Shown here piece by piece: positions 8,603 through 18,022 of a stretch of 64,000 bases of DNA. Under the pieces are notes generated by a model. It searched no databases and was not told the DNA's origin. It was given only the letters and a program-made list of their open reading frames with translations. Within the stretch, counting starts at the first letter, position 1. Each line of letters begins with the position of its first letter. Origin of the DNA: Variovorax paradoxus (GTDB taxonomy: Bacteria > Pseudomonadota > Gammaproteobacteria > Burkholderiales > Burkholderiaceae_C); assembly GCF_029919115.1 (NCBI RefSeq), contig NZ_CP123990.1, forward strand, positions 4,862,501-4,926,500, given 5' to 3'. The position numbers were made by a program, and so were the translations under genes.

Positions 8603-9660
8603 AGTCTCAATCCATTGCGGTCGACCAGCCCCAGTACGTCGAATCCATCCAGGCGGGAAGAGGCATTGCCGCCCTACTGGTCGTGGTGCACCACATCGCA
8701 CAGAAATCGCATGCGCTCTCCGGCGGCGCCATTCCGTCGTTCGATTTCGGGATCGTCGGGGTTGACATCTTCTTCATGATCAGCGGCTTCATCATCTATT
8801 TCGTCACCGCCAACAAGACGATGACGCATGTGGAGTTCATGGAAAAGCGGATCGTGCGGGTGTTTCCGCTTTATTGGGGGCTCTCGTTGCTGGCATTGCT
8901 TGTTCTCATCTTCAAGCCGAACTTGATCAACAGCAATGCGCAGCAGGCGACGGATATTGCCGCCTCGTTTTTCTTGTGGCCCACCACCGCGCCGTACCTG
9001 GTGAACAACGGCTGGACGCTGACCTACGAGATCATTTTCTACGCGCTCTGGGCGCTCGTCGCGCTGCCCACCGCCAACCGCAAGACCGCCACCATTGCGT
9101 GCCTGGTACTGGCTGCGGGTTCATTCATGGGGCTGCTTTTCAACGTCGACCCCAAGGTCATCAATTTTTCGCTGTTCGTGGAATTTGCATTCGGCGTGGC
9201 CGTTGGTGTCGCGTTCAAGAAGGGGGTGTTCCAGCAGAACATTCTCTTGGGCATCGTGCTGGCCATTGCCGGGGCCTTTCTTGCCTATCTTGCAATATCC
9301 CAAGGCCTTGGCAGCGGCCAGCTGAGAGGCTTCGCGCTCGCAATCCCCTCGGCCATGATGTTCGTTGGAATCATCCTGCTCGGGTCATTCTGGAAAAGAA
9401 GACGCACGGTGCTGGCAATCGGAGACAGCTCTTATTCGCTGTACCTCTTCCATCCGTTCATCCTGGTCGGCATTCCCATCACGGTGAAGCTGCTCGGCAT
9501 TTCCTCACCGGTGCCGATACTCGCCATTTCCGCAGCGGTCGGCGTTGCGGCCATTGCGGCTTCGCACATGGTCTACAAGCTGGTGGAATTTCCGCTCACG
9601 CAGATGATGCGCGGAATGATCAAGTCCGCGAAATCTCTGGGCGCAGCAAGAGCAAGGTAA
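8599..9660 (+). CDS. Acyltransferase 3 family protein (OafA/ExoZ-like)
   Basis: 353-residue integral membrane O-acyltransferase likely acylating a surface glycan. The N-terminal family motif is present: Q-A-G-R-G-I-A-A-L-L-V-V-V-H-H with the catalytic His, then FDFGIVGVDIFFMISGFI and the Arg-containing RIVRVFPLYW. About ten transmembrane helices follow, with SSYSLYLFHPF near the end. It starts at a GTG whose bases overlap the preceding TGA stop, showing translational coupling to the polytopic membrane protein. Confidence 0.9.
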   Translation: MKSQSIAVDQPQYVESIQAGRGIAALLVVVHHIAQKSHALSGGAIPSFDFGIVGVDIFFMISGFIIYFVTANKTMTHVEFMEKRIVRVFPLYWGLSLLALLVLIFKPNLINSNAQQATDIAASFFLWPTTAPYLVNNGWTLTYEIIFYALWALVALPTANRKTATIACLVLAAGSFMGLLFNVDPKVINFSLFVEFAFGVAVGVAFKKGVFQQNILLGIVLAIAGAFLAYLAISQGLGSGQLRGFALAIPSAMMFVGIILLGSFWKRRRTVLAIGDSSYSLYLFHPFILVGIPITVKLLGISSPVPILAISAAVGVAAIAASHMVYKLVEFPLTQMMRGMIKSAKSLGAARAR

Positions 9661-9683
9661 TTGGCCGACGAGTCTCGGCGCGA

Positions 9684-10412
9684 TCAGCAGCCCAGCAGAT
9701 CGGCCAACTGGTTGATGTCACGCGCATGCAGGTTGTTCTCTGCGTTCGGCGAAACATCCTTGGGTTGCGCGCGGCCGTACTCATGGGGCCGCTCGATGTA
9801 GGCGGTCTTCAAGCCGCACACGCGTGCCGCGGCAAGATCGTCGTGGTGCGCCGCCGCGAGCATGACTTGGCCGGGCGTTGCGTCGAACACGCCCGCCACG
9901 CCAAGGTAGGTGCGCGGATCGGGCTTGTAGGCCTTGAACACTTCGGCCGAGAGCACGCAGTCCCACGGCAGGCCGGCGCGCTTGGCCATTTCGGTGAGCA
10001 GGCCGATGTTGCCGTTCGAGAGCGTGCAGATGGTGAACTTCTTCTTCAGGCGCGTGAGGCCCTCGACCGCATCGGGCCAGGCGGGCAGCCGGTGCCAGGC
10101 GCGGCTCAGGTGGCGCTTGGCGGCGGTGTCGAGCTGCTCCGTCAGGCCGAAGTCGTGCAGCACCTGTTCGAGCATGCTCAGGTGCAACTCGTCGAGCAGC
10201 GTGAAGCCGCCCTCGCCCGCCGCAATGCGCTCCATGACCGATTTCATTGCGGGCTGGTAGCCGGCGCGCCACGCCAGCGCGAAGGTGGCGCCGTCCACAC
10301 CCGGTAACGCAAGCTCGGCCTCGGCGGCAATGCCGCTGTGCCAATCGACCACGGTGCCGAAAACGTCGAACGCGATGACCTTCAGGTCGCTCGCGTCGAA
10401 ATCCGCGCGCAT
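9684..10412 (-). CDS. Haloacid dehalogenase, type II
   Basis: 242-residue HAD-superfamily hydrolase of the (S)-2-haloacid dehalogenase type. The nucleophile is Asp16 in FDVFGTVVDW, motif II is CTLSNGN, and motif III is KAYKPDP, with the acidic motif IV region near AAHHDDLAAAR. The AFDVFGT(V/L)VDW pattern is diagnostic of the L-2-haloacid dehalogenase subgroup. It begins 2 bp after the stop of eda, so it is very probably in the same transcript; a physiological link to the Entner-Doudoroff pathway is not obvious. Confidence 0.9.
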   Translation of the reverse strand: MRADFDASDLKVIAFDVFGTVVDWHSGIAAEAELALPGVDGATFALAWRAGYQPAMKSVMERIAAGEGGFTLLDELHLSMLEQVLHDFGLTEQLDTAAKRHLSRAWHRLPAWPDAVEGLTRLKKKFTICTLSNGNIGLLTEMAKRAGLPWDCVLSAEVFKAYKPDPRTYLGVAGVFDATPGQVMLAAAHHDDLAAARVCGLKTAYIERPHEYGRAQPKDVSPNAENNLHARDINQLADLLGC

Positions 10413-10414
10413 GG

Positions 10415-11050
10415 TCAGCGCTGCAGTTGGCTCGCGGCGCGTGCCAGCTGCTCGATCAGCGCCCAGTTGCCTTCGCGGATCGCGTCGGTCGGCACGATCC
10501 ACGAGCCGCCCACGCAAGCCACGTTCGAGAGCGCAAGAAACTCGGCCGCGTTGCCCGCATGAATGCCGCCGGTGGGGCAGAAAGTGACGTCGCCGAACGG
10601 CCCTTGCCAGGCCTTGAGCATCGGCAGCCCGCCCGCCTGCAGCGCGGGAAAGAACTTGAGCTCGGTGTAGCCGTCTTCCTGCGCCGTCATGATCTCGCTG
10701 CCGGTGGCCACGCCGGGCAGCAGCGGCAAGCCGAGATCGTGGCAGGCCTTGCCCACCGCGCGCGTGTAGCCCGGACTCACGCCGAACTTGGCCCCGGCCA
10801 GCGCCGAAGCCTGCGCATCGGCCGCGCTGCGGATGGTGCCGGCGCCGGCCACGGCTTCGGGCACGTCCTTGGCAATGGCTTCGATGCACTCGAGCGCCTG
10901 CGGCGTGCGCAGCGTCACTTCAAGCATGCGGATGCCGCCGGCCACCAGCGCGCGCGCCAGCGGAATGGCATGTTTCACGTCGTTCAGCACGATGACCGGG
11001 ATGACCGGCGCATCGCGCATGACGTCGAGTGCGGTGAGTTTGTCTGTCAT
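10415..11050 (-). CDS. eda: KDPG aldolase
   Basis: 211-residue class I aldolase cleaving 2-keto-3-deoxy-6-phosphogluconate into pyruvate and glyceraldehyde 3-phosphate. The Schiff-base lysine is Lys132 in TELKFFPA, and Glu44 (MLEVTLRTP) matches the catalytic Glu of E. coli Eda. The phosphate-binding loop PTGGIH is intact. It lies 16 bp downstream of edd, forming the classical Entner-Doudoroff operon. Confidence 0.97.
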   Translation of the reverse strand: MTDKLTALDVMRDAPVIPVIVLNDVKHAIPLARALVAGGIRMLEVTLRTPQALECIEAIAKDVPEAVAGAGTIRSAADAQASALAGAKFGVSPGYTRAVGKACHDLGLPLLPGVATGSEIMTAQEDGYTELKFFPALQAGGLPMLKAWQGPFGDVTFCPTGGIHAGNAAEFLALSNVACVGGSWIVPTDAIREGNWALIEQLARAASQLQR

Positions 11051-11066
11051 TTCATTGCTCCATTGT

Positions 11067-12893
11067 TCACAGCCACGAGCATGCGCCCTCTTCCGCGGTC
11101 AGTGCATTGCGCCGCATGCCGGCGAACAGTTCGCGGCCGAGGCCGTGGCCGTCGGCGATGCGCTTGGCTTCGGGCAGCCTGGCAAGCTCGCGTTCGGCCC
11201 ACTCGTCGTCGGGCACCAGCACGGCAAGGGTACCGGCCACGGCATCCAGGCGGATGACGTCGCCGTCGCGCACCTTGGCGAGCGGGCCGCCCGCGGCGGC
11301 TTCGGGCGAGACATGAATCGCGGCCGGCACCTTGCCCGATGCGCCGCTCATGCGGCCGTCGGTGACCAGCGCCACGCGGAAGCCCTTGCCCTGCAGCACC
11401 GAGAGCGGCGGCGTGAGCTTGTGCAGTTCGGGCATGCCATTGGCCTGCGGGCCCTGCCAGCGCACCACGCACACCACGTCGCGTTCGAGTTCGCCGGCGG
11501 TAAAGGCCTGCTGCAGCGCGGCCTGCGAATCGAAAACACGCGCGGGCGCTTCGATCACGTGGCGGTCGTCGGGCACGGAAGACACCTTGATCACGCTGCG
11601 CCCCAGGTTGCCGTTGAGCAGCTTCAGGCCGCCGGTGGTGCTGAAGGGGCTCTCCACCGGCCGCGCAACCGAATCGTCCTTCGAAGGCGCGGCGGATTGC
11701 CAGACAAGGCGCTTGTCTTCGGCCATGGTGGGCACGTTCGCAAATTCGCGAATGCCGCCGGCGCGCACGGTCAGCACGTCGGCATGCATGAGGCCCGCAT
11801 CGAGCAGCTCGCCGATCACGAAGCCCGGCCCGCCCGCGGCCTGGAACGCGTTCACGTCGGCACTGCCGTTGGGGTACACGCGCGTCAGCAGCGGAATGAT
11901 GTCGGAGAGGCGCGAGAAGTCGTCCCAGTCGATCACGATGCCGGCCGAGCGCGCCACGGCCACCCAGTGGATCAGGTGGTTGGTGGAGCCACCCGTTGCC
12001 AGCAGCGCGACCATGGCATTGACGATGCAGCGCTCGTCCACGACCTCGCCGATGGGTGGGCAGTTGAATTTCGTTTCGCTCGCGCGGCCGAGTACCGTGC
12101 GAACGGCCTCGCGCGTGAGCGTTTCTCGCATGGCATCGCCGGGCTGGATGAACGCCGTGCCGGGTACATGCAGGCCCATGGCCTCGAGCAGCATCTGGTT
12201 GCTGTTGGCGGTGCCGTAGAAGGTGCAGGTGCCCACGGTGTGATAGGCCGCCATCTCGGCGTCGAGCAGGCCCTGGCGGCCGACCAGGCCTTGCGCGGCC
12301 TGCTCGCGCACCTTCGACTTTTCGCCGTTCGACAGGCCGGAGGGCATGGGGCCGGCGGGCACGAACACGGTCGGCAGGTGCCCGAAATGCAGCGCGCCGA
12401 TCAGGAGGCCCGGCACGATCTTGTCGCACACGCCCAGCAGCAGCGCGCCGTCGAACATGTCGTGGGTGAGCGCCACCGCGGTGCCCATGGCGATCACGTC
12501 GCGGCTGAAGAGGCTCAGCTCCATGCCGGGCGTGCCCTGCGTCACGCCGTCGCACATGGCGGGCACGCCGCCGGCCACCTGCGCGGTGGCGCCAAGGCTG
12601 CGCGCCTCGTTCTTGATGATGTCGGGGTAGCCCTGGTACGGCGCATGGGCCGAGAGCATGTCGTTGTAGGCGGTGACGATGCCGATGTTGGGCGCGCGCT
12701 CTGTCACCACCCTGAACTTGTCGTTGGCCGGAATGCCGGCCACGGCGTGCGCGACGTTGGCGCAGCCCATGCGGTCGGAGCCGCGGTCGCGGTTGCGGAT
12801 TTCGGTGAGGCGCTCGAGGTACGCGCTGCGCGGCCCCCGGCTGCGTTCGCGAATGCGAGCGGTAACGTCAAGGACGGTGGGATGTGTGCTCAT
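11067..12893 (-). CDS. edd: 6-phosphogluconate dehydratase
   Basis: 608-residue iron-sulfur dehydratase of the IlvD/Edd family, making KDPG from 6-phosphogluconate. Family blocks are visible: [64 protein letters not shown] and [10 protein letters not shown]. Cysteines in these blocks correspond to the [4Fe-4S] ligands. Full length compared with E. coli Edd (603). Head of the edd-eda-dehalogenase transcript. Confidence 0.97.
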   Translation of the reverse strand: MSTHPTVLDVTARIRERSRGPRSAYLERLTEIRNRDRGSDRMGCANVAHAVAGIPANDKFRVVTERAPNIGIVTAYNDMLSAHAPYQGYPDIIKNEARSLGATAQVAGGVPAMCDGVTQGTPGMELSLFSRDVIAMGTAVALTHDMFDGALLLGVCDKIVPGLLIGALHFGHLPTVFVPAGPMPSGLSNGEKSKVREQAAQGLVGRQGLLDAEMAAYHTVGTCTFYGTANSNQMLLEAMGLHVPGTAFIQPGDAMRETLTREAVRTVLGRASETKFNCPPIGEVVDERCIVNAMVALLATGGSTNHLIHWVAVARSAGIVIDWDDFSRLSDIIPLLTRVYPNGSADVNAFQAAGGPGFVIGELLDAGLMHADVLTVRAGGIREFANVPTMAEDKRLVWQSAAPSKDDSVARPVESPFSTTGGLKLLNGNLGRSVIKVSSVPDDRHVIEAPARVFDSQAALQQAFTAGELERDVVCVVRWQGPQANGMPELHKLTPPLSVLQGKGFRVALVTDGRMSGASGKVPAAIHVSPEAAAGGPLAKVRDGDVIRLDAVAGTLAVLVPDDEWAERELARLPEAKRIADGHGLGRELFAGMRRNALTAEEGACSWL

Positions 12894-12984
12894 GGGGATG
12901 TATTCGGTCGCGCTGCCGGCATCTGGCCAATGTCACTTTTGCGACCTTCGACTTGGAAGTGAATAGTACCAAGACAGCAGCAAC

Positions 12985-13006
12985 AAGGCCGATCGAAAAC
13001 GGCCTT
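12985..13006 (-). terminator. Hairpin between ompA-like gene and edd
   Basis: A perfect 7-bp stem AAGGCCG/CGGCCTT with an 8-base loop lies about 60 bp downstream of the OmpA-family stop codon and upstream of edd. It has no long T-tract on the minus strand, so it is only a candidate terminator or leader structure. The rest of 12894-13065 shows nothing I can name. Confidence 0.35.
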
Positions 13007-13065
13007 CCGGCAATACGCATTTACATCCTGCATTTACTTCCGCGCCGATCAGGGGCGCAGGAGGC

Positions 13066-13623
13066 TCAATCGATGAGCTTGACTTCGACGCGGCGCGCCT
13101 CGGCGTTGTTGCCCGAACCTGCCGTAACAGGGGGCCTTTGCAGGTCGACCTTGCCCGCCGGAACGCCCAGGCCCACCAGCACGTCGCGAATCATCTCGGC
13201 GCGCTTCTTGGCAAGCTGCTCGTTGATGGCCGCGTCGCCCGTGGTGTCGTGAAAGCCCGAGACCACCGCCTTGCGGCCGCTCTCCACGCCCTTGATGACG
13301 GCAGCCAGCGCCTCGGCGGCACCCGGTGCGATATCGGCGCTGCCGGTCGCGAAATAGAAGTTGACCACGCCGTCGGCCACACGGATGCTGGCACCGTCGG
13401 GGATCACGACGGTGACCGTTTCGGTGACCTCGGCCACCGTGGTGGCTGGCTTGGCCGGTGCCGGTGCCGGTGCCGCAGCAACCACGGGGGCGGGCTTGGC
13501 CTTTGCCGCTGCGTTCTTGCCCTTGTGCCAGAACGCGATGCCCAGTACGAAGGAGATCACCAGCGCAATCAGTATCAGGAGAAATCCGAGGGCGAACTTT
13601 TGCTGGCTTTCGTCTTCATTCAT
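13066..13623 (-). CDS. OmpA-family membrane-anchored protein
   Basis: 185-residue protein with a short cytoplasmic start, one transmembrane helix (FLLILIALVISFVLGIAFW, about residues 14-32), an Ala/Pro-rich linker and a C-terminal OmpA-like peptidoglycan-binding domain. The domain shows VNFYFATGSADI and the LAKKRAEMIRDVL helix. The linker-helix layout suggests inner-membrane anchoring with the domain in the periplasm. The ATG at 13623 (MNEDESQQ) places the helix sensibly; upstream in-frame Met codons would add a basic unstructured leader. Confidence 0.82.
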   Translation of the reverse strand: MNEDESQQKFALGFLLILIALVISFVLGIAFWHKGKNAAAKAKPAPVVAAAPAPAPAKPATTVAEVTETVTVVIPDGASIRVADGVVNFYFATGSADIAPGAAEALAAVIKGVESGRKAVVSGFHDTTGDAAINEQLAKKRAEMIRDVLVGLGVPAGKVDLQRPPVTAGSGNNAEARRVEVKLID

Positions 13624-13746
13624 GGGTCTGCGTGCTCCGTAAGGAAGAGGTCGGTAAATAATGGTGCGGTGAACCATGATCGCCAAATTGTAGGCGCCGG
13701 CCCATCAGGCCCCGCACCCGACCCCGGGCCGCCGGGGCTGGACCCG

Positions 13747-14508
13747 ATGCCCCGGCCGTTGCGCGACCCGCAGCCGATGCTCGAAAAGGCTATTGCTGAC
13801 TGGGGCGGCCGCGAGGACCTGTGGCTCTTCGGCTACGGCTCGCTCATATGGCGGCCCGAGTTCGATTTTGCCGAGCGGCGCTTTGCCTGGGTGCATGGCT
13901 GGCATCGCGCATTGAAGATGTGGAGCCGCATCAACCGCGGCAGCGTGCAGACGCCAGGCCTCGTCTTCGGCCTGCTCTCGGGCGGCAGTTGCCGGGGCAT
14001 GGTGTTCCGGGTGCCGACGTCCCAAGGCCTCGAAACACTGCGCAGGCTCTGGTTGCGCGAAATGCCGACGGGCGTCTACGACCCGAAATGGCTCAAGTGC
14101 ATCACGCCCGAAGGCCCGGTGCGCGCGCTGGCCTTCACGCTCTCCAGGCGCAGCCCCAATTTCACCGGCGAACTCAGCGACGAGCGCTATCGCCACATCT
14201 TCACCCACGCCGTCGGCCGCTACGGCAGTTCGCTCGACTATGCGCGCCAGACCTTGCTGGAGCTGCGCCGCCACTCGATCCACGACGCAGCGCTGGCACG
14301 GCTGGTTGCGCTGGCGCACGAGAGGCAGGAACAGCAGGAACACCAAGAACGGGAGGACCGGCAAGCCAAGCAGGCGCAATCCGGCGCGGCGTCCGATTGC
14401 GGCACGCCCCCTCCTCCGGTATACGTTCCGGGGTCTGCGGAGAAGAATTCTTCTTCGCGTTCTTTTTCTTCCCAACCATCATCCGGACAGTCCAAGGAAA
14501 AACCATGA
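13747..14508 (+). CDS. ChaC-like gamma-glutamylcyclotransferase
   Basis: About 253 residues. The GGCT fold starts at DLWLFGYGSLIWRPEF, the ChaC hallmark for glutathione-specific gamma-glutamyl cyclotransferases, and continues with GLVFGLLSGGSCRGMVFRV. A catalytic Glu lies in the following strands. After the domain, about residues 200-253 form a low-complexity Gln/Glu/Ser-rich tail not found in typical ChaC proteins. The start was set at ATG 13747; ATG 13777 is an alternative. The stop overlaps the sodC start by four bases. Confidence 0.85.
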   Translation: MPRPLRDPQPMLEKAIADWGGREDLWLFGYGSLIWRPEFDFAERRFAWVHGWHRALKMWSRINRGSVQTPGLVFGLLSGGSCRGMVFRVPTSQGLETLRRLWLREMPTGVYDPKWLKCITPEGPVRALAFTLSRRSPNFTGELSDERYRHIFTHAVGRYGSSLDYARQTLLELRRHSIHDAALARLVALAHERQEQQEHQEREDRQAKQAQSGAASDCGTPPPPVYVPGSAEKNSSSRSFSSQPSSGQSKEKP

Positions 14509-15047
14509 ACCATCGTCTCTCGATCGCCACCGGCACAGCCCTTCTCGCCAGCGCCCTTCTTTCGGCCTGCGGCGGCATGATGGGCGGCAAGCCGGGTGCG
14601 GCCGCCGAACTGACGCCGACTGCGGCGATCTCGCCCAACCCGACGCGCGGCACGGTGACCTTCACCGCGCTGGACCACGGTGTGCGCGTAGCGGGCGAAG
14701 TGCGGGGCCTGGTGCCGGGCAGCGAACACGGTTTTCACATCCATGAAAAAGGCGATTGCGGCGACAACGGCAACGCCTCGGGCGGCCACTTCAACCCCGC
14801 CGGCGGTACGCACGGCAAGTTCGGCGCGCCGGGCAGCCACGCCGGCGAACTCCCGAGCCTCGCGGCCGACGCCAGCGGCGTGGCACGCTTCCGCGTCGAC
14901 ATCCACTCGATTTCTCTGACCGAAGGCGCCGCCAACAACGTGGTGGGCCGCGCGCTCGTCGTGCACCGCGACCGGGACGATTTCACGACCCAGCCAGCCG
15001 GCAACTCCGGCCCGCGCACCGCATGCGCGGTGATCGCGCGGAGCTGA
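14505..15047 (+). CDS. sodC: Cu/Zn superoxide dismutase, probable lipoprotein
   Basis: 180-residue periplasmic SOD. A lipobox (LLSAC, Cys22) predicts outer-membrane lipoprotein processing. Copper ligands His78, His80 and His154 (HGFHIHEKGDC, LVVHRDRDDF), bridging His95 and zinc ligands His103 and His112 are present, as are the disulfide cysteines 85 and 174. The zinc-site Asp usually following in HxGD is replaced by Glu115 (SHAGELP). The gene overlaps chaC by four bases. Confidence 0.94.
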   Translation: MNHRLSIATGTALLASALLSACGGMMGGKPGAAAELTPTAAISPNPTRGTVTFTALDHGVRVAGEVRGLVPGSEHGFHIHEKGDCGDNGNASGGHFNPAGGTHGKFGAPGSHAGELPSLAADASGVARFRVDIHSISLTEGAANNVVGRALVVHRDRDDFTTQPAGNSGPRTACAVIARS

Positions 15048-15055
15048 TCGACCCG

Positions 15056-15628
15056 TCAGGCCGAACCCGCGGAGCGCTCCCGCCAAAGGGCCTCTGCGTG
15101 CGCCAGGTCCTCCGGCGTATCGATGTCGGTCACGATTCCGACATCGTCCACCACAAGGTCTGCGACGGCATCGATGGCGCGCATCGCCTTGAGGATGGGC
15201 GCCGCGCCAAAATTCCCTTGCAGCGCCGCAAGTTGCGCACGGCATCCGGCCGCAAAGCCTACCGGGTGGCCACGCTCGCCTTTGTATTGCGGCTGCGCGG
15301 CGCATGTGCGGCCGGTAAGCGCCCCCGCAACCGCACGCAGTGTTTCAGGCCGTACCAGCGGCAGGTCGCCGGGCAAGATCAGCCAGCCGGCAGCATCGGG
15401 CGTGGCCCGTACCGCGGCGGCAATCGAATCGCCCATGCCTGGATGGCCGGCATCTTCGAGCCGCCAGGGTAGTCCGCTGGCGCGAACAGCATCGAGCGTT
15501 CGCTCGAGCAGCGGCTTGCCCGCGAGCGGCGCCTGCAGCTTGGAGCCCACGCCGCCCGCCGCATTGAAACGCTCGCCCCGGCCTGAAGCCAGCACGATCA
15601 CCCACGGAGAATTTGCCTTTGTTGCCAT
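15056..15628 (-). CDS. MobA-like nucleotidyltransferase (MocA/CoxI-type)
   Basis: 190-residue Rossmann-like NTP transferase. The N-terminal [17 protein letters not shown] loop is the nucleotide-binding signature of the MobA-like family; [15 protein letters not shown] has the metal-binding Asp, and ERGHPVGFA and [12 protein letters not shown] are typical of the molybdopterin cytidylyltransferase branch. The family activates molybdenum cofactors for hydroxylases such as xanthine or CO dehydrogenase, but no such enzyme is in the window. It is divergent from pdxH. Confidence 0.85.
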   Translation of the reverse strand: MATKANSPWVIVLASGRGERFNAAGGVGSKLQAPLAGKPLLERTLDAVRASGLPWRLEDAGHPGMGDSIAAAVRATPDAAGWLILPGDLPLVRPETLRAVAGALTGRTCAAQPQYKGERGHPVGFAAGCRAQLAALQGNFGAAPILKAMRAIDAVADLVVDDVGIVTDIDTPEDLAHAEALWRERSAGSA

Positions 15629-15682
15629 AAGCCGAGTATGTGCGCGGAATGGCTCCCGGCAAGCTTGCGCAACAATGTCGGC

Positions 15683-16336
15683 ATGACCTCTTCCCCAACC
15701 ACCGAAACGTTGGCCGCGCTGCGCAAGAGCTACGAGCGGGCCGAACTCGGCGAAGCCCACAGCGCCGACGATCCGCTGAAGCAGTTCGAGCGCTGGCTCG
15801 GCGAAGCCATCGACGCCCAGGTGCCCGAGCCCAATGCGATGACCCTGTGCACCGTGGCGAGCGACCTGCGGCCTTCGAGCCGCATCGTGCTCATCAAGGG
15901 CTACGACGCGCGCGGCATCGTCTGGTACACCAACTACGAAAGCCGCAAGGGCCGGGAGCTGTCGGGCAATCCGTACGCGGCATTGCAGTTCCACTGGGTC
16001 GAACTCGAGCGTGTGGTGCGCATCGAAGGCCGGGTCGAAAAAACCACGGCGGAAGAAAGCGATGCCTACTTTGCCAGCCGCCCTCTCGACTCGCGCATCG
16101 GCGCCTGGGCCAGCCCGCAGAGCGAAGTGATCAGCGGCCGCGACGTGCTGGTGAAGAACGCCGCGGTGGCCGCCGCCAAGCACTTGCTCTCGCCTCCCCG
16201 CCCACCGCATTGGGGCGGCTACCGGCTCGTTCCCGACCGCTGGGAGTTCTGGCAAGGCCGCAAGAGCCGCCTGCACGACAGGCTGCGCTACCGGCTCGAA
16301 GGCGAGGGCTGGGTGCGCGAACGGCTCGCGCCCTGA
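15683..16336 (+). CDS. pdxH: Pyridoxamine 5'-phosphate oxidase
   Basis: 217-residue FMN enzyme of vitamin B6 synthesis, oxidising pyridoxine/pyridoxamine phosphate to pyridoxal phosphate. Recognisable blocks are [19 protein letters not shown] and [19 protein letters not shown] for FMN and substrate, ASPQSEVI, and the C-terminal PDRWEFWQG plus RLHDRLRY signature. Length equals E. coli PdxH (218). The start at 15683 fits the E. coli N-terminus. Confidence 0.96.
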   Translation: MTSSPTTETLAALRKSYERAELGEAHSADDPLKQFERWLGEAIDAQVPEPNAMTLCTVASDLRPSSRIVLIKGYDARGIVWYTNYESRKGRELSGNPYAALQFHWVELERVVRIEGRVEKTTAEESDAYFASRPLDSRIGAWASPQSEVISGRDVLVKNAAVAAAKHLLSPPRPPHWGGYRLVPDRWEFWQGRKSRLHDRLRYRLEGEGWVRERLAP

Positions 16337-16342
16337 GCCCCT

Positions 16343-17545
16343 TCAGGCCTCGCAGGGCGCGACCTTGAATTCGACGCGGCGGTCGAGCGCATCGCTCGCG
16401 TCGTCAGCGCCGGTGCCCACGATGTTCTCGCGGAACCCCATGCCCGATTCGCGCAGCTTTCTCGACAGCGGCGGCGCCTCGCCCACCAGCCGGGTCTTCA
16501 CGCTCACCGCGCGCTGAAGGGAGAGGCGCTCGTTGACCGCCTCCGGGCCGGTGCGGCTCGTATGGCCCGTGACCACCACGCATGAATCGATCTGCGCCGC
16601 CTGGCGCGCGATCTGCCGCAGCCACATCGGGTAGGCGGCGCTGATCTTCGGGTCGGCCAGGAAGTCTGTGGAGCCGGGCTTGAACAGGAACTTCACGCTC
16701 AGGTTGTTGGTTTCCAACCCGAGCCGCGCCAGGGTGCCGAAGGTTTTTTCTGCATCGGCCGTGCGGCCGAGGTGTGCCTGCGTGAGATACAGGCCACTGT
16801 AGATGCGCAGCTGCTGGCCGTCGTGCCGGCGCGATGCGGCTTCGTAGCGGGCGAGGGCTTCGCTCATGCGGCCGGCCTCGTAGGCGGCGGTGGCTTCCTG
16901 CAGCACCGTCGACGTGGGCAGGCGCTCCAGGTACAGCGCGTCGGCAGCCTGGCCGGGCTGCGTTTCGGCGGTGCGGATGTAGCCTTCCACGCCGCGGTCC
17001 TTGCCGTTCACCGGGCTGTCGCGAAAGAAGGCTGTCGGCCGCGTGTCGAGCGTCGGATCGCTGATGCGCGCCACCGATTGCGCAATGACCATGCCGCTCC
17101 TGATTTCAGTCAGCGCCAGGTTCAGGCGGTAGCGGCCGTCTGCCGAATCCTTGTCGCGCACCAGCGTGCCGTTCAGCACGTATTGCGCACGTTCGATCTC
17201 GGCGCTGTTGAAGGGCGTGACGGTGAACTGCTTGAACTGCGACTGCATGCGCTGGACCACGCGCTGCTCGGCCACGCGCGTCACTTCGGTCTGCTGGCCG
17301 CTGGAACCTTCGAGCAGCGGATCGATCACGATGCGGCTCTGCTTGATGGTCGACTCCACCTTGGCCAGGAAGGCCGGCAGCTTCTGCGTCTGCACGATCA
17401 GGTCGTCCACCGCCTGGTTGACGGCCTGGTCGAAAGGCATGGCATTGCCCGGTGGTGGCCGGTGCGCGCACGCAACGGAAAGCGCCGCGGCGCACAGCGC
17501 AAATACGCGCAGTGCGGTCCTGATCGGATGGGTGGTCTTCATCAT
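16343..17545 (-). CDS. OmpA-domain lipoprotein with TPR-like middle
   Basis: About 400 residues. A signal peptide ends in LSVACAH, a plausible lipobox. The first half resembles lipoproteins that assess PAL-type partners (VNQAVDDLIVQTQ, with VLNGTLVRD and YRLNLALTEIRSG strands). A short helical repeat-like part follows (EATAAYEAGRMSEALARYEAA), then a C-terminal OmpA-like domain (FKPGSTDFL, VVVTGHTSRTG, NERLSLQRAVSVKTRL). The start at 17545 forms TGATG with the upstream gene's stop; ATG 17551 is an alternative with GAGGAG close by. It likely binds peptidoglycan from the outer membrane. Confidence 0.78.
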   Translation of the reverse strand: MMKTTHPIRTALRVFALCAAALSVACAHRPPPGNAMPFDQAVNQAVDDLIVQTQKLPAFLAKVESTIKQSRIVIDPLLEGSSGQQTEVTRVAEQRVVQRMQSQFKQFTVTPFNSAEIERAQYVLNGTLVRDKDSADGRYRLNLALTEIRSGMVIAQSVARISDPTLDTRPTAFFRDSPVNGKDRGVEGYIRTAETQPGQAADALYLERLPTSTVLQEATAAYEAGRMSEALARYEAASRRHDGQQLRIYSGLYLTQAHLGRTADAEKTFGTLARLGLETNNLSVKFLFKPGSTDFLADPKISAAYPMWLRQIARQAAQIDSCVVVTGHTSRTGPEAVNERLSLQRAVSVKTRLVGEAPPLSRKLRESGMGFRENIVGTGADDASDALDRRVEFKVAPCEA

Positions 17546-17928
17546 CAGCATTGGCTCCTCAAGATCTTCATGTCTTCCTCCGACAGCGGCTCCCCCACCG
17601 CTGCTCGCATGTTGATTTCGCTGCAGCGCCTGGAGAGCGGCGGCTTTTTGGGAGCCGCGGGCTTCTCCGCCTCCGGCACTGGCAGCGGCTGCGCGGCCAC
17701 CGCGACCGCCTGCGGCCTGGCACCGGGCCGCGTTGCCGCAGCCGGCCTGGTCTCTGCCGGCTTGGTTGCAGGCGGCGGCGCCGCTTCCCGCGGCACGCCG
17801 GCCGAAAGGCACGGCGTCCTGCAAGGCTTGGTATCTGCCGTGGCGGCAAACGCGGCGCAGCACAGCGCGACCGCCATTGCGATCGGCGCCATGGCGGAAA
17901 ACGGCGAAGACCGCACCTGGTAAATCAT
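17545..17928 (-). CDS. Small Ala/Pro-rich secreted protein
   Basis: About 127 residues, function not recognised. A hydrophobic segment (APIAMAVALCCAAFAATA) looks like a signal peptide, followed by Cys-containing TKPCRTPC, a Pro/Ala-rich linker and a charged conserved-looking end (SRRCSEINMRAAVGEPLSEEDMKIL). The start could be ATG 17928 or ATG 17892. Its stop codon shares a base with the start of the OmpA-domain lipoprotein, so the two probably act together in the periplasm. Confidence 0.6.
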   Translation of the reverse strand: MIYQVRSSPFSAMAPIAMAVALCCAAFAATADTKPCRTPCLSAGVPREAAPPPATKPAETRPAAATRPGARPQAVAVAAQPLPVPEAEKPAAPKKPPLSRRCSEINMRAAVGEPLSEEDMKILRSQC

Positions 17929-18022
17929 CAGCCGGCAAATGTAGAGCGGCGGGCGCCGCCCGCCATCTCGCCAAATGGCCACCCTGCCGAACGGCATAGG
18001 CGCCCGCCGGGCTACTGAAGCT

